A DNA stretch of 64,000 nt from SXIZ01 sp040079795 (GTDB taxonomy: Bacteria; Pseudomonadota; Gammaproteobacteria; Methylococcales; Methylomonadaceae). Position 1 is the first letter of the stretch, and each line of letters opens with the position of its first letter. The stretch covers positions 15,021-79,020 of the forward strand of contig JBEBJQ010000009.1 of the NCBI GenBank assembly GCA_040079795.1. The letters run 5' to 3'. A program made the translations under genes and the position numbers. Of the stretch, positions 34,457-42,473 are shown piece after piece. Below the pieces are notes generated by a model that was not told the DNA's origin, ran no database searches, and saw only the letters and a program-made list of their open reading frames with translations.

Positions 34457-35353
34457 ATGATTATAAATGGCGTAAGCATAGACGCAACTTTTGCGGAAGC
34501 CTTTCCCATGAAAGCCACCCGTGCCATTATCACCGCGCACAATGAAAAATGGGCGATGATCGCCGCGCAAGCCATGACCGGTTTTGCCACTTCGGTGATT
34601 GCCTGTGGCTGTGAAGCGGGGATTGATCGGGTGCTTGACCCCTCCGAAACCCCCGACGGACGTCCCGGTGTGGCGGTAATGATTTTTGCGATGGGCGGCA
34701 AAGGCTTGGCGAAACAACTGGAAACCCGCGCCGGCCAATGCGTGTTAACTTCGCCAACTTCTGCGCTGTTCGCAGGCATCGACGGTGGCATCCGCATTCC
34801 GTTGGGTAAAAACCTGCGTTATTTCGGTGATGGTTTTCAAATTGCTAAAGTGATCGACGGTAAGCGCTATTGGCGGATTCCGGTCATGGATGGCGAATTT
34901 TTAACTGAAGCAACTACCGGACAAGTTGATGCAGTAGGCGGCGGTAATTTTTTAGTATTGGCGCAATCACAAGCGCAAGCCTTGTCGGCGTGTGAAGCTG
35001 CTATTGAAGAAATGTGTAAAGTCCCAAATGTGATTATGCCGTTTCCTGGCGGCGTGGTTCGTTCCGGCTCTAAAGTCGGTTCAAAATATACTACACTCAA
35101 TGCTTCCACTAATGACGCTTTTTGCCCCACGCTCAAAGGCGCGACCAAAACCGAGCTGTCCCCAGATATTGAATCGGTTATGGAAATCGTGATCGATGGC
35201 TTAAGCAAAGAGGATATTGATAAAGCCATGCGCGTAGGTATTCAAGCAGTGTGTAATCTGGGTTCAGCTAATGGCATCAAACGCATTAGCGCCGGTAACT
35301 ACGGCGGTAAACTAGGGCCATTCCACTTTCATTTACAGGAGATCATGGCATGA
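34457..35353 (+). CDS. fhcD: Formylmethanofuran-H4MPT N-formyltransferase (FhcD)
   Basis: A 298-residue protein, the full family length. It starts IINGVSIDATFAEAFPMKATR and shows EAGIDRVLDPSETPDGRPG, GGGNFLVLAQSQ and MPFPGGVVRSGSKVGSKY. It transfers the formyl group from formyl-H4MPT to the methanofuran-type cofactor in the Fhc complex. It is followed by fhcC with a 4-base overlap. In related organisms fhcD directly follows fhcA; here 4.5 kb separates them, so it probably needs its own promoter in the DNA just upstream or reads through from the cargo. Confidence 0.96.
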   Translation: MIINGVSIDATFAEAFPMKATRAIITAHNEKWAMIAAQAMTGFATSVIACGCEAGIDRVLDPSETPDGRPGVAVMIFAMGGKGLAKQLETRAGQCVLTSPTSALFAGIDGGIRIPLGKNLRYFGDGFQIAKVIDGKRYWRIPVMDGEFLTEATTGQVDAVGGGNFLVLAQSQAQALSACEAAIEEMCKVPNVIMPFPGGVVRSGSKVGSKYTTLNASTNDAFCPTLKGATKTELSPDIESVMEIVIDGLSKEDIDKAMRVGIQAVCNLGSANGIKRISAGNYGGKLGPFHFHLQEIMA

Positions 35354-36162
35354 GTGCCTTAACCTTTACGTTAAAACAAGCCCCTGCACAACGGGTGGAT
35401 ATGTCACCGTTGGTGTGCCAAAAGTTGGCGAATTTACCGTTGGCTGAGATAGCAGCGATCACATTACAAAATGGCAAACGTAAGCCGCGAGTGGATGAAT
35501 TGTTTGCCATAACGGGCGATGATGCCCAAAATATCGTTATTAAAAATAGCTGTGACAAGCTGGATTTTATTGGCAAAGAACTGGATGGCGGCACTATTAG
35601 CGTTGAAGGCGATGCGGGTGCGTATTTAGGTCTGGGAATGAAAGCAGGTGAACTAAAAGTCACGGGAAATGTAGGCTTATATGCCGCGTGCGAAATGAAA
35701 AAGGGCTATCTGGAAATTAGTGGTAATGTCGGCGACTTTCTGGGCGGTGCATTACCCGGTAATAAAATGGGTATGAAAGGCGGTACTATTTTAATTAAAG
35801 GTAATGCCGGCGAACGGGTGGGCGACCATTTGCGCCGGGGCACGATTTTAATTGAAGGCAATGCGGGTGACTATTGCGGCTCACGTATGACTGCCGGAAC
35901 CATTGCCGTCATGGGACAAACGGGACGCTATTTAGGCTACGCCATGCGGCGGGGTACTTTATTACTTTGGCAAAAACCGGTACTCTCGGCCAGCTTTAAC
36001 GACTGTGGTGCGCATACCTTAGGCTTCCTGCCTTTGCTCTTTGCTTCTTTTAAAAAATTCAATTCCAAGTTTGCAGATACCGGTTTAGCTTTCAACCGCG
36101 TACAGCGTTATGCAGGCGATATGGCAGAAACCGGACGCGGGGAAATTTTAGTCAAATTATAA
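35350..36162 (+). CDS. fhcC: Formyltransferase/hydrolase complex subunit FhcC
   Basis: A 270-residue protein homologous to FwdC/FmdC. The centre (residues about 70-205) is a right-handed beta-helix of short repeats of the kind GNVGDFLGGALPGNKMGMKGG, seen also in glutamate synthase alpha subunits. FhcC completes the four-subunit complex that turns formyl-H4MPT into formate. It overlaps fhcD by 4 bases and is followed by a terminator-like hairpin, so it ends the operon. Confidence 0.95.
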   Translation: MSALTFTLKQAPAQRVDMSPLVCQKLANLPLAEIAAITLQNGKRKPRVDELFAITGDDAQNIVIKNSCDKLDFIGKELDGGTISVEGDAGAYLGLGMKAGELKVTGNVGLYAACEMKKGYLEISGNVGDFLGGALPGNKMGMKGGTILIKGNAGERVGDHLRRGTILIEGNAGDYCGSRMTAGTIAVMGQTGRYLGYAMRRGTLLLWQKPVLSASFNDCGAHTLGFLPLLFASFKKFNSKFADTGLAFNRVQRYAGDMAETGRGEILVKL

Positions 36163-36212
36163 CAATGTGAACTGGTAAGCTATTTAGGGATGCAAAAAAT
36201 CTATTGTTGTCT

Positions 36213-36231
36213 ACACTAGGTAGTGTTTTTT
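36213..36231 (+). terminator. Terminator-like hairpin after fhcC
   Basis: ACACT-AGGT-AGTGT followed by six T, 50 bases after the fhcC stop. The stem is short but the T-run is correct for a rho-independent terminator on the plus strand. Confidence 0.55.
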
Positions 36232-36303
36232 CGCGTATAAAAGCACTACTCAGCAAAGCAGGCTTTAGTTTTCAGTCCGCTTGCTAATCAACATCGGAAA
36301 TTT

Positions 36304-36846
36304 ATGTACAAACACACGCTTGCCCTGTTCACTTTTTTAACTTTAACGCTTTTAAGCAGCGCTGTTTGGGCTGACAAAATTTATAAATGCAAGAATGCCA
36401 AGGGGATTTTAATTTATGGCTCCTCCCCTTGCGCAGAGAATGTGGAAACACTGAATACCTGGACAGTAACAACCAGAGTAAAACCGCCGGAAATGTTGGT
36501 GTTAAAGCAAAACGATTACGGCCATTATATGATGGATGGCGCAGTCAACGATCAGCGGGTTTCTTTTATTGTCGATACCGGCGCATCTAAAGTTTCATTA
36601 CCGGTCGCGGTGGCACAAGCTGCGCAGATCTCATGCCAGGATCAAGTGACCATCCACACCGCCAATGGTTCTGCCCAAGCCTGTTCGGTTACCATCCCTA
36701 AATTCAAATTTGGTCCTTTTGTCCTGCAAAACGTCTCGGCGATCATTGCCCCGAACCTCAGCGAACCGCTTTTAGGTATGAACGTTCTACAGCAATACAA
36801 AATTGCACAGGAACACGGGGAAATGCACATTTCAGAGCGGCACTAA
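36304..36846 (+). CDS. Secreted retropepsin-like aspartic protease with DUF4124-like start
   Basis: A 180-residue protein. Signal peptide (MYKHTLALFTFLTLTLLSSAVWA), then a DUF4124-like stretch KIYKCKNAKGILIYGSSPC (residues about 25-43). The rest is a single retropepsin-like domain: DGAVNDQRVSFIVDTGASKV, with the catalytic DTGAS near residues 97-101, and the family ending LLGMNVLQQYKI. Clan AA proteases of this type (TIGR02281-like) are periplasmic in proteobacteria. Substrate unknown. It stands alone behind the fhcC terminator. Confidence 0.88.
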   Translation: MYKHTLALFTFLTLTLLSSAVWADKIYKCKNAKGILIYGSSPCAENVETLNTWTVTTRVKPPEMLVLKQNDYGHYMMDGAVNDQRVSFIVDTGASKVSLPVAVAQAAQISCQDQVTIHTANGSAQACSVTIPKFKFGPFVLQNVSAIIAPNLSEPLLGMNVLQQYKIAQEHGEMHISERH

Positions 36847-36875
36847 ATTCTCAAATTGAACTATAGGATAGCTAC

Positions 36876-36905
36876 GGTAGAGACGCAGTAGTTTGCATCC
36901 CTACC
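36876..36905. repeat. Dispersed GAGACGCAA-type palindrome (copy 2)
   Basis: GGTAGAGACGCA, six bases, then TGCATCCCTACC: a 12-base stem with two mismatches. It lies between the convergent protease and GST genes and may act as a shared terminator. Confidence 0.65.
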
Positions 36906-36921
36906 AATCCTTTTAAGCAAC

Positions 36922-37545
36922 TCAACCAGCCGTCAACGCCGAACTTTGCCATGCTGGTAATTGTTCAACATTACCATACCAACGCAAAATTTCTGGATAC
37001 CCTGATAACGGGTATTGTGCAGGCGCTGCTAAGGTCAGCCATGACCCTATCGAATAATCTGCCAGCGTTACAGCATCACCTACCAACCATTCGCGACCGG
37101 TTAAATGTTGCTCCAACACTTGTGCAAAACGGTGAAAGCGTTCTTCCCCTTTGGCAATCTCTTGCTCATTGGCAGCCCCCATATTAAAAGCGCTTTTTAT
37201 GACCCGCTCAAACACCATAACCCCACAGGCACTGCCAAAGTGCCCTACCTGCCAGAACTGCCAGCGACTAATATCCGCCTGAATTTTCGGGTCGGTCGGC
37301 CATAGTGAATTATTGGGTACTTTCGAGCAAAGATATTGCATAATGGCATTAGACTCCCACAACACAAAATCATTGTCTACCAAGGTTGGAATCATATGAT
37401 TCGGGTTTAATTTTAAAAAATCGGGCTGCAATTGCTCCCCTTTAGATAAATCCAAAGCTTGCAGCTCGCAATCTAATTGCAAGTGATGCAACACAGCAAC
37501 AACCCGACGTGAATTAGGTGATATAGGAAAATGGTAGAGTTTCAT
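36922..37545 (-). CDS. Glutathione S-transferase family protein
   Basis: A 207-residue protein with an N-terminal thioredoxin-like GST domain (MKLYHFPISPNSRRVVAVLHHL, NPNHMIPTLVDNDFVLWESNAI, the last holding the ES glutathione-binding pair) and a C-terminal helical domain (LEQHLTGREWLVGDAVTLADYSIGSWL). The substrate cannot be predicted. It is divergent from an HxlR-type regulator and its promoter region contains two palindromes that are likely the regulator's sites, so it is probably induced by an electrophile or quinone sensed by that regulator. Confidence 0.93.
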   Translation of the reverse strand: MKLYHFPISPNSRRVVAVLHHLQLDCELQALDLSKGEQLQPDFLKLNPNHMIPTLVDNDFVLWESNAIMQYLCSKVPNNSLWPTDPKIQADISRWQFWQVGHFGSACGVMVFERVIKSAFNMGAANEQEIAKGEERFHRFAQVLEQHLTGREWLVGDAVTLADYSIGSWLTLAAPAQYPLSGYPEILRWYGNVEQLPAWQSSALTAG

Positions 37546-37565
37546 AAAGTTTTCTCGCTAAAAAT

Positions 37566-37588
37566 GTTACTTGCTTATTGCAAGTAAC
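37566..37588. promoter_or_regulatory. Palindromic operator 1 between GST and HxlR genes
   Basis: GTTACTTGC-TTATT-GCAAGTAAC: a perfect 9-base inverted repeat with a 5-base spacer, 20 bases from the GST start. A second, related site lies 36 bases away. The size and position fit an HxlR/MarR-like winged-helix dimer. Confidence 0.75.
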
Positions 37589-37601
37589 TTAATTTTACAC
37601 A

Positions 37602-37620
37602 GTTACTTGCATTTTGCAAG
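37602..37620. promoter_or_regulatory. Palindromic operator 2 between GST and HxlR genes
   Basis: GTTACTTGC-ATTTT-GCAAG repeats the left half and spacer length of operator 1 with a shorter right arm. It is 36 bases from operator 1, about 3.4 helical turns. Confidence 0.65.
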
Positions 37621-37657
37621 CTTTAAAGATTACAGTAGCTATATACTAAAAATTTTC

Positions 37658-38041
37658 ATGAATACCGAACCCACAAACTACCGTTCCCTCTGTCCGCTGA
37701 GCACTGCCCTGGATCTTATCGGCGACAAATGGAGCCTGATTCTGGTACGCGATATGTGTATGCATAAAAGCAAGTATGGGGATTTCCAAAACTCCCAGGA
37801 AGCAATACCCACCAACATCCTCGCAAATCGTCTGCGGAAACTTGAAAGTAACGGTATTATCAAAAAACGTCCCTACCAGGAAAAACCCATCCGCTATGAG
37901 TATTTTTTAACGCTTAAAGGTGCAGAGTTGCTGCCGGTTATTCAACAGCTCGCACGCTGGGCACACCAACATATTCCTGAAAGTATGCCGCCGCCGGACT
38001 GGTTTTTAAACGCAAAGCCTGAGGATTTGATTAAGTCTTAA
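37658..38041 (+). CDS. HxlR-family transcriptional regulator
   Basis: A 127-residue winged-helix protein. The HxlR pattern is clear: CPLSTALDLIGDKWSLILVRD, then SQEAIPTNILANRLRKLESNGII, RYEYFLTLKGAELLPVIQQLARWA. A cysteine at the start of the domain (CPLS) is the usual redox or electrophile sensor in this family. Start 37658 chosen from the family; upstream in-frame ATGs read through the operator region. It likely represses itself and the divergent GST gene. Confidence 0.93.
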   Translation: MNTEPTNYRSLCPLSTALDLIGDKWSLILVRDMCMHKSKYGDFQNSQEAIPTNILANRLRKLESNGIIKKRPYQEKPIRYEYFLTLKGAELLPVIQQLARWAHQHIPESMPPPDWFLNAKPEDLIKS

Positions 38042-38098
38042 AGCTTTAGAAAAAGCCCTGAAACCTAAACATTTTAGAAGTATAACGATTTTATCAAC

Positions 38099-38743
38099 TT
38101 ACTTTTCTATAGTTTTTATAAACTCATTGGCCTCATTAATAGAGGATTCCATCGCCTTCACCAACGAAGAAACGTCAGATTGCACGCTACCGAGATCGTC
38201 TTTTAACGAGGCAATCGCACGGGCATTAAGATTATGTTTTAAATATAAGACCTGATCTTTAAAAATTTTCAATACCGGTTCAATTTTTGCTTCAGCCTTA
38301 TTCATCGCGCCAATCAGCTGTTGATAATGCTGCTGGGTAACCGTTAATTTTTGCTGGCTGCTATTTTTTAAGGTTGCACTCTGATACTGCTCTATTTCCT
38401 GTTCCCATTCTGAAAACAAGGACTTAGAAACACTATCAATGTCATCAATGCGTTTCCTAACCAGCTTCGCCTGCTTAACGCTTGCTTCATATTCATCATT
38501 CAGCTTGTTGTAGACCTTATCAAGCTCACCGCCTTTAAAATTGGTTGCGGCCGTAAATTGCGCTAAAGCTGATTTAAATTGCTCCTTAGTTTCTTCCTGC
38601 GTATCGCGGGCTTTTTCAACCCGATGCACCATCACTTCACGTTTTGGAATGCCAACTTTTTCCAGTCCGCTATAGTACATTGATGAACAGGACGCCAATG
38701 TAATCAGTCCGATAATCGACAATAACCGGCATAAAACTTTCAT
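38099..38743 (-). CDS. DUF2959 lipoprotein
   Basis: A 214-residue protein with a lipobox (LITLASCSSMYY, cysteine near residue 19) and a long alpha-helical, charged body with coiled-coil character. The text KVGIPKREVMVHRVEKARD near residues 30-48 is the DUF2959 signature. These are outer-membrane or periplasmic proteins of unknown function found across gammaproteobacteria. Transcribed alone, upstream of nothing obvious on the same strand except ruvB 91 bases behind it. Confidence 0.88.
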   Translation of the reverse strand: MKVLCRLLSIIGLITLASCSSMYYSGLEKVGIPKREVMVHRVEKARDTQEETKEQFKSALAQFTAATNFKGGELDKVYNKLNDEYEASVKQAKLVRKRIDDIDSVSKSLFSEWEQEIEQYQSATLKNSSQQKLTVTQQHYQQLIGAMNKAEAKIEPVLKIFKDQVLYLKHNLNARAIASLKDDLGSVQSDVSSLVKAMESSINEANEFIKTIEK

Positions 38744-38833
38744 ATAATCTCCTAAGAATGAATGCGTAAGATAATAAAGGATTGTTATAAGCCCCAGGGA
38801 CGGATAAAACCAGTCCTAACCAACCAGAAACGA

Positions 38834-39862
38834 TTAAAGCTCATCAATAAAACTTAATTGTGAAGGCATTTTTAAACCAAAATGCGCATAGGTACTCTGG
38901 GTCACTACCCGTCCACGCGGCGTACGCATAATAAAACCCTGCTGAATCAGGTAAGGCTCAAGCACATCCTCAATGGTACCTCGCTCCTCACTGATCGCTG
39001 CCGACAACGTATCCAAGCCCACCGGTCCGCCGTCAAACTGCTCCATAATCGTTCTAAGAAACTTACGATCCAAGGCATCAAAACCATTGGCATCAATTTG
39101 CAGCATTTGCAACGCCAAATCGGCTATTTCCAAGGTAATACGGCCATCGCCCTTAACTTCTGCAAAGTCCCTTACCCGTCTGAGCAAACGATTGGCAATA
39201 CGCGGTGTACCCCGCGAACGTCGGGCAATTTCAGTAGCACCTTCGGTCAGTATAGAGATCCCCAGCACCTTCGCTGAACGTTCTACAATAACACTGAGCT
39301 CAGTAATAGAATAAAACTCCAAGCGCTGCACAATGCCGAAACGATCCCGTAACGGGGAAGTCAACAAACCTGCGCGTGTGGTAGCCCCCACCAGCGTAAA
39401 CGGCGGCAAATCCAGTTTAATCGAACGCGCCGCAGGTCCTTCACCGATCATCAAATCAATCTGATAGTCTTCCATCGCTGGGTATAAAATTTCCTCCACC
39501 GCCGGACTTAAACGATGGATTTCATCAATAAACAAAACATCATGCGCCTGCAAATTAGTCAGCAATGCCGCTAAATCACCGGCCTTATCCAACACCGGCC
39601 CGGAGGTTTGACGGATACTCACGCCCATTTCGGTCGCGATAATATTCGCCAGCGTAGTCTTACCCAACCCCGGCGGCCCAAAGATTAAGACATGATCCAG
39701 CGCTTGTTTACGCGCAGTCGCAGCATGAATGAATATTTCCATTTGCGTGCGCAACGCTTGCTGGCCGATATAATCCTGCAATCGCTTCGGGCGAATCGCG
39801 CGATCCTGACGTTCCTCATCGACCTTACTTACCGCGCTGATTAAACGATCCGGCTCAATCAT
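38834..39862 (-). CDS. ruvB: Holliday junction ATP-dependent DNA helicase RuvB
   Basis: A 342-residue AAA+ protein with FGPPGLGKTTLANIIA (Walker A at 62-69), VLFIDEIHRLSP (Walker B), LVGATTRAGLLTSPLRDRFG (sensor I, arginine finger region) and the winged-helix end with YLIQQGFIMRTPRGRV. It drives branch migration with RuvA. Its start overlaps the ruvA stop by 4 bases. Confidence 0.98.
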   Translation of the reverse strand: MIEPDRLISAVSKVDEERQDRAIRPKRLQDYIGQQALRTQMEIFIHAATARKQALDHVLIFGPPGLGKTTLANIIATEMGVSIRQTSGPVLDKAGDLAALLTNLQAHDVLFIDEIHRLSPAVEEILYPAMEDYQIDLMIGEGPAARSIKLDLPPFTLVGATTRAGLLTSPLRDRFGIVQRLEFYSITELSVIVERSAKVLGISILTEGATEIARRSRGTPRIANRLLRRVRDFAEVKGDGRITLEIADLALQMLQIDANGFDALDRKFLRTIMEQFDGGPVGLDTLSAAISEERGTIEDVLEPYLIQQGFIMRTPRGRVVTQSTYAHFGLKMPSQLSFIDEL

Positions 39863-40470
39863 CGCGCCGCGCCTTGTAGCGCGAGCCTTATAAGCTCTTC
39901 ACAGGATTTATCGGTAGCATCCAACGCCTGCACCATCCGGCTGGCATCTGGCGGTTTATAGCCTAACGAACATAATGCGCTGATTGCTTCTTGTTTGGGG
40001 TCACCTATTGAGGGGACAGGAGCGCCCCCAGCAAGTGATGGAATGACTAGGGCAGTCGCTTCCCCCAAGCCGGGTAAACGGTCACGCATTTCAATCACTA
40101 AGCGTTCTGCAGTTTTTTTACCAACCCCCGGTAGCCTAACCAACGCCTGCATATCGTTATTCTGGATACACTGCTGAAACGCTTCCGCCGACAACCCCGA
40201 TAACAGCGTTAAAGCTAATTTAGGCCCAACACCATTAACTTTTATTAACGCCCTAAACAGCACACGATCCGCCAGTGTTGCAAAGCCAAACAAGGCGTGG
40301 GCATCTTCCCGCACTACCAAATGCGTGTGCAAGGTCACTTCTTCACCGACCGCGGGCAACAGATAAAACGTTGTCATCGGCGCTTCCAACTCGTAGCCAA
40401 CCCCTTGTACATCCACAGTCAACCAGGGCGGCATCTTAGCCGCCAACTTGCCATGTAAAAAACCGATCAA
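39859..40470 (-). CDS. ruvA: Holliday junction DNA helicase RuvA (TTG start)
   Basis: A 203-residue protein. The usual N-terminus IGFLHGKLAA follows directly after a TTG at 40468-40470 that overlaps the ruvC stop (TTGA); starting further upstream would add a tail copied from the ruvC frame. HhH motifs are at LIKVNGVGPKLALTLLS and LVRLPGVGKKTAERLVIE. The C-terminal third domain contains EAISALCSLGYKPPDASRMV. RuvA binds the four-way junction and loads RuvB. Confidence 0.95.
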   Translation of the reverse strand: MIGFLHGKLAAKMPPWLTVDVQGVGYELEAPMTTFYLLPAVGEEVTLHTHLVVREDAHALFGFATLADRVLFRALIKVNGVGPKLALTLLSGLSAEAFQQCIQNNDMQALVRLPGVGKKTAERLVIEMRDRLPGLGEATALVIPSLAGGAPVPSIGDPKQEAISALCSLGYKPPDASRMVQALDATDKSCEELIRLALQGAAR

Positions 40471-40967
40471 CGCCCTACCCCTTGCAGTACCCGTTGCGCC
40501 GTTTGCTGGTAATGCGCATGACACAAACTGATCCCCAACGCATCGCCAGCATCTACCTGTAATTCACCTTGCAATTTAAGCAAAATTTTAACCATGTGTT
40601 GTACTTGTAATTTATCCGCACTGCCCTTACCGACCAGCGCCTGCTTAACCTGTCTGGCAGCATATTCAAACACCGGCAAGCCACTCACCTGCACGGCACA
40701 AATCGCCGCACCTCTGGCCTGCCCTAATTTTAACGCCGAATCGGCATTTTTATGCATAAATACCTGCTCGATTGCCATTTGTTCAGGCTTATAAGTCGCC
40801 ACAATGCCACTAATGCCCGCAAAAATTTGTTGTAATCGGTCTGGAAAATACTCGGCGCTGATGCGTATACAGCCGCTGGCAACATATTGATACCCCTGCG
40901 GGCTTTCATCAATAATACCGTAGCCGGTCAGTCGCGAGCCTGGATCTATCCCTAAAATACGAGCCAT
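40467..40967 (-). CDS. ruvC: Crossover junction endodeoxyribonuclease RuvC
   Basis: A 166-residue nuclease with the acidic residues at ILGIDPGSRLTGYG (D near residue 7), MAIEQVFMHKNADSALKLGQARG (E near residue 68) and DAGDALGISLCHAH (two D near 141-144). It cuts the Holliday junction. It leads the ruvC-ruvA-ruvB operon with a 4-base overlap to ruvA. Confidence 0.97.
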   Translation of the reverse strand: MARILGIDPGSRLTGYGIIDESPQGYQYVASGCIRISAEYFPDRLQQIFAGISGIVATYKPEQMAIEQVFMHKNADSALKLGQARGAAICAVQVSGLPVFEYAARQVKQALVGKGSADKLQVQHMVKILLKLQGELQVDAGDALGISLCHAHYQQTAQRVLQGVGR

Positions 40968-41108
40968 AATTTAACAATTGAACACCATCATTTATACCAA
41001 CTGATGACGATTAGGTAGGAAAGGCCATCATTATACCTAATTCCAGCAATCCCTTAAAATCCAGCAAGCTTGGCTATTCGTAAATAGTCCCAATTGCAAT
41101 AAAGAAAC

Positions 41109-41891
41109 TTACATCCGCCAAACCAGCAAAGTGGATTGATGCAAATCGTCTATTTTGACTTTTTTATAAGGTGTTTGGCCTGGAACTGTAAAGCTATTAC
41201 TGATAAAAAGGCTTCCTGGGCGCATTTCAGCTTTTGCTTTGCGCCATAAGCGCTCCATCGGTACGGGCGAAAGGTAAGCGAATACCACATCATAATCTGC
41301 CAAATCATGCGCCCAGAAATCACCCCAGTGAACCCGGCACTGTCGATACCCCCCCAGACGGATGCGTAACCAACTCCACACAAAAGGCAGCGGGGCCGAT
41401 TCAACCCCGCTATAGTCGCCATCAGGCCGAATACTGGCAAGATAGGTCAGAACCCCGCCAAATCCTGAGCCAATGTCTATAAACGTAAATCCCCTGCCTG
41501 CTTTAGGCTGCGGAAGCAAATTTCCTAAAGCGTGCCATACCTTGTTGCTGGACAAATAAAACGGCACTTGTGTGCGGTAGGTGTTCCAATACACCAGCAT
41601 CATAATGAGAAATGCAGCAAGAAAAAAATAAGCGGGGATGTTAAAGGTCAGCGTTACCACCAGTGCAGGGGCAAATAAAAATTGCAAAACCAACCACCAT
41701 AGAGGCAATTTTGCTATATAAGCCATAACGGCGGCCAGAATTCCACTACAAAAAGCGAAAGCCATAGCAGTCACTTTAATTGCTAAGAGCTGAACGCAAA
41801 GCAAGGCCAATGCAATCGCTGTAAATTGCAAAAACAGCGCAATTACGGCAGGTGGAAAACTAAACAGGCGTTTAAATAGATTACCCAACAT
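41109..41891 (-). CDS. Membrane-anchored class I SAM-dependent methyltransferase
   Basis: A 260-residue protein with three to four membrane segments in the first 100 residues. A Rossmann-type methyltransferase domain follows; motif I is FIDIGSGFGGVLTYLA (near residues 136-151), then acidic GVESAP and DYDVVFAYLSP. This resembles the FAM173/ATPSc-KMT-like lysine methyltransferases, which also carry an N-terminal membrane part, but the target protein is unknown. Stand-alone gene. Confidence 0.8.
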   Translation of the reverse strand: MLGNLFKRLFSFPPAVIALFLQFTAIALALLCVQLLAIKVTAMAFAFCSGILAAVMAYIAKLPLWWLVLQFLFAPALVVTLTFNIPAYFFLAAFLIMMLVYWNTYRTQVPFYLSSNKVWHALGNLLPQPKAGRGFTFIDIGSGFGGVLTYLASIRPDGDYSGVESAPLPFVWSWLRIRLGGYRQCRVHWGDFWAHDLADYDVVFAYLSPVPMERLWRKAKAEMRPGSLFISNSFTVPGQTPYKKVKIDDLHQSTLLVWRM

Positions 41892-42095
41892 AGTTGCTTT
41901 GGCCCTTAATCCTTTTAAAAGGAGCCATCGTACCTTAAAAAGAGTATGTTAGCAGATACCAATGTTTAAAGTTTTGAGCGAACAAACCAGCTTGCACAGG
42001 CTGGGAAAATAACTAAATGAATACAACCAAAATAAGAAGCATGCAATAACCAGTGTAACAACTGGTTCTGCCCAATCAGTATTAAGATGGATTGC

Positions 42096-42252
42096 TTAAT
42101 TAAATCTTACGGGTTTCTCAGCCGATTCTTTTAACCAATCCAAGTATTGAAGGTAACCATCATCCACATAAAAGCAAGCCGCCCGATTATTACCGTGCTA
42201 GATAATGTGTCGCAGCACATTAGGCAGAATAATTCGAGAGCGGCAGGGGCAT
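42096..42252 (-). pseudogene. REP-associated tyrosine transposase (RAYT) remnant, N-terminal
   Basis: On the minus strand one frame reads RSRIILPNVLRHII, then a TAG, then HGNNRAACFYVDDGYLQYLDW and LKESAEK before running into unrelated sequence and a TAA at 42096. That is the start of IS200-like Y1 transposases associated with REP elements, in which the TAG position is normally Q. The nearest ATG (42252) is out of frame by one base. Only about 50 of the usual 200 or more residues remain; the catalytic HUH and tyrosine are lost. REP-like sequences lie just beyond its start. Confidence 0.75.
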
Positions 42253-42290
42253 GATTAAACCCTAGACGATATTTTCCTAGAGGTTAGCGT

Positions 42291-42330
42291 AAAACGTGGT
42301 CTGTCCACTATTTTTCGTGTCCTATTTTTC
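42291..42330. repeat. REP-like half element
   Basis: AAAACGTGGTCTGTCC then ACTATTTTTC, followed by a second partial GTGTCCTATTTTTC. It corresponds to one arm of the full hairpin at 44589-44643, and lies beside the RAYT remnant, the family that mobilises such REPs. Confidence 0.65.
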
Positions 42331-42473
42331 GGGGTGCGACAATTGGTCACATTGCTTATTTGAATAGATATTGGGTAGACTTCGCTTGCTAATTAATTTT
42401 TGTAACCCTGTTGCTTTGCAAGAAACGCACATGCAAGGTGCCTGTTAATCCATATTTCATAGAGGATGTAATA

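Larger units (their letters stand above)
41892..42473. other. Intergenic region with transposase remnant and REP-like sequence
   Basis: Between the methyltransferase and the protease pseudogene. Apart from the RAYT remnant (42096-42252) and the REP-like stretch (42291-42330) it holds no gene I can support. The ribosome site AGAGGA for the protease lies at 42461-42466. Confidence 0.6.

Noticed and set aside
34376..34797. Long minus-strand frames antisense to fhcD
   Set aside because: Shadow frames of a well-conserved gene; no homology.
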